From contig PXEK01000166.1 of assembly GCA_003564735.1 (NCBI GenBank), forward strand, positions 1-5,482: a DNA stretch of 5,482 nucleotides, written 5' to 3'. Each line of letters opens with the position of its first letter. The stretch's first letter is position 1. Source of the stretch: Cryomorphaceae bacterium. GTDB taxonomy: Bacteria > Bacteroidota > Bacteroidia > Flavobacteriales_G > Salibacteraceae. The translations under genes and the position numbers were made by a program. Of the stretch, positions 5,417 to 5,482 are shown piece after piece. The notes beneath the pieces were generated by a model that did no database searches, was not told where the DNA came from, and saw only the letters and a program-made list of their open reading frames with translations.

Positions 5417-5482
5417 CGGCAATGATTCATTTTTATTCACAAGCCTCTTAACCGTCACAACAGGCGGCGGGGCACAAAATTA

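Larger units (their letters stand above)
4841..5482. other. Repeat-rich non-coding region after lipB
   Basis: These 640 bases contain no convincing gene on either strand. From left to right they hold the right inverted repeat, heptamer array 1, a purine-rich tandem array, heptamer array 2 with the same downstream tail as array 1, a G+A-rich stretch with a 9-base repeat AGGTTCGTG (5147-5155 and 5182-5190), a GC-rich hairpin block, and a promoter pointing out of the window. Stops are frequent in the + frames, and the longest minus-strand frame is merely a translation of the repeats. Confidence 0.8.

Overview
The window looks like a chromosomal segment from a member of the Bacteroidota. Three signs point that way: several promoter-like boxes match the phylum's -7 consensus TAnnTTTG, the genes have almost no Shine-Dalgarno sequences, and the proteins resemble Bacteroidota versions of their families. 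The subgroup cannot be fixed from the sequence; a flavobacterial-type genome is my best guess.

Layout. At the left edge (73-672, + strand) is the NAD-binding half of a zinc-type medium-chain dehydrogenase of the phosphonate-associated (HpnZ-like) kind. Its N-terminal half and start codon are missing, so it is probably a pseudogene. It faces a convergent 600-residue acyl-CoA dehydrogenase (746-2548, - strand), and the two share a symmetrical terminator hairpin at 695-727. A 224-bp divergent intergenic region follows. It carries a -7 box for each direction and a perfect 15-bp palindrome in the predicted leader of the acyl-CoA dehydrogenase. Next comes a tight three-gene + strand operon: an ArsC/Spx-family thioredoxin-fold protein (2773-3126), a bifunctional phosphoglucose/phosphomannose isomerase (3144-4133), and the lipoate-pathway octanoyltransferase LipB (4133-4840). 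The last two overlap by one base (TAATG).

The final 640 bases (4841-5482) hold no convincing gene but are rich in structure. They contain two arrays of a degenerate heptamer (about GTGARCY) that share the same downstream tail, a purine-rich hexamer/heptamer array, and a GC-rich block with two copies of a GGC-triloop hairpin. The hairpin copies differ by a pair-preserving change. A good promoter (TTG-N19-TATATTTG) at the right edge drives something outside the window.

Function. The complete genes are housekeeping metabolism: fatty acid beta-oxidation, hexose-phosphate interconversion and lipoate attachment, plus one redox-type small protein. No defence, mobile or secretion system is visible. 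The most unusual observations are non-coding. A perfect 18-nt inverted repeat brackets the operon (2677-2694 and 4841-4858), and the duplicated hairpin block at 5244-5378 could be a small structured RNA.
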